NCBI GenBank assembly: GCA_963575745.1
Contig: CAUYUJ010018048.1
Span: 27,501 to 91,500 of the forward strand
Length of the DNA stretch: 64,000 bases
Direction of reading: 5' to 3'
Origin: Prorocentrum cordatum
Lineage: Eukaryota; Sar; Dinophyceae; Prorocentrales; Prorocentraceae
Part shown: in pieces, positions 63,816 to 64,000 of the stretch
How positions within the stretch are numbered: position 1 is the stretch's first letter
Layout of the letters: each line of letters opens with the position of its first letter
Program-made: the position numbers and the translations under genes
Notes under the pieces: model-generated
Told to the model about the DNA's origin: nothing
The model's database searches: none
The model's input: the letters and a program-made list of their open reading frames with translations, nothing else

Positions 63816-64000
63816 CCGATTCCGCGGAAGTAGGAGCTGCATCCCTGGGCCCCCAGGGATCCCGACCTTTCGGACCTCCTCTCGGATCCCGGGCTCCCTG
63901 ACATCTGCCGATCTGATTTTTGCTGGGGGTAGTTTTCCCTCCCGGTGCTCCAGATTTCGTAATAAAAGGGAGGGGGTCTCAACCCTCCCAGACGAGAAAT

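Overview
This is a eukaryotic nuclear window, most likely from a dinoflagellate (genus not determinable here). Coding blocks use almost only G or C at third codon positions. Introns are short and GT-AG. Genes are sparse and sit in high-GC DNA dominated by simple repeats, minisatellites and many families of short (110-400 bp) terminal-inverted-repeat (TIR) elements. I see no bacterial operons, Shine-Dalgarno sites, rRNA, tRNA or CRISPR. The large open frames scattered through the window are mostly artefacts of stop-free simple repeats.

The one confidently identified gene is a NADPH-oxidase / ferric-reductase-type flavocytochrome on the + strand at about 15.06-17.95 kb. It has three exons, six membrane segments, two haem-ligand histidine pairs, an FAD motif, NADPH motifs and a normal NOX C-terminus. 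Weaker coding blocks on the + strand are at 13.56-14.31 kb (possibly upstream exons of the same transcript), 24.79-25.01, 28.40-28.86 (two exons around a 140-bp intron), 31.01-31.23 (second half of an RRM-like fold), 37.50-37.60 and 43.02-43.28 kb.

The main finding is the density of TIR elements. At least 15 families can be defined from copies inside this window, named here TIR-A to TIR-Q plus INT-2. Several have exact target-site duplications: 5 bp for TIR-A, C, D and L, 8 bp for TIR-F. Some insertions can be compared with an unfilled site in a neighbouring repeat copy. One family (INT-2) makes up most of a 140-bp intron in one gene and the first half of the last NOX intron. A TIR-A remnant forms the other half of that NOX intron and supplies its acceptor. 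This matches introners, intron-creating transposable elements reported from dinoflagellates. Simple repeats have repeatedly expanded inside TIR elements (TIR-F at 0.2-2.1 kb, TIR-Q at 26.1 kb, TIR-G at 40.1 kb, the 63.2-kb repeat).

Layout: 0-14.5 kb, TIR elements, minisatellites and GGA/GAT/CTC blocks; 13.5-18 kb, gene region; 18.9-20.1 kb, a 1.2-kb GCGT block; 20-28 kb, TIR elements, a degenerate CCCAAGAGG tract and a palindrome array; 28-31.3 kb, coding remnants; 31.9-47 kb, tandem repeats and TIR elements; 47.5-50.4 kb, 300-bp tandem and 0.7-kb duplicated blocks; 51-58 kb, minisatellites, microsatellites and little else; 58-64 kb, triplet repeats and an inverted 340-bp duplication.
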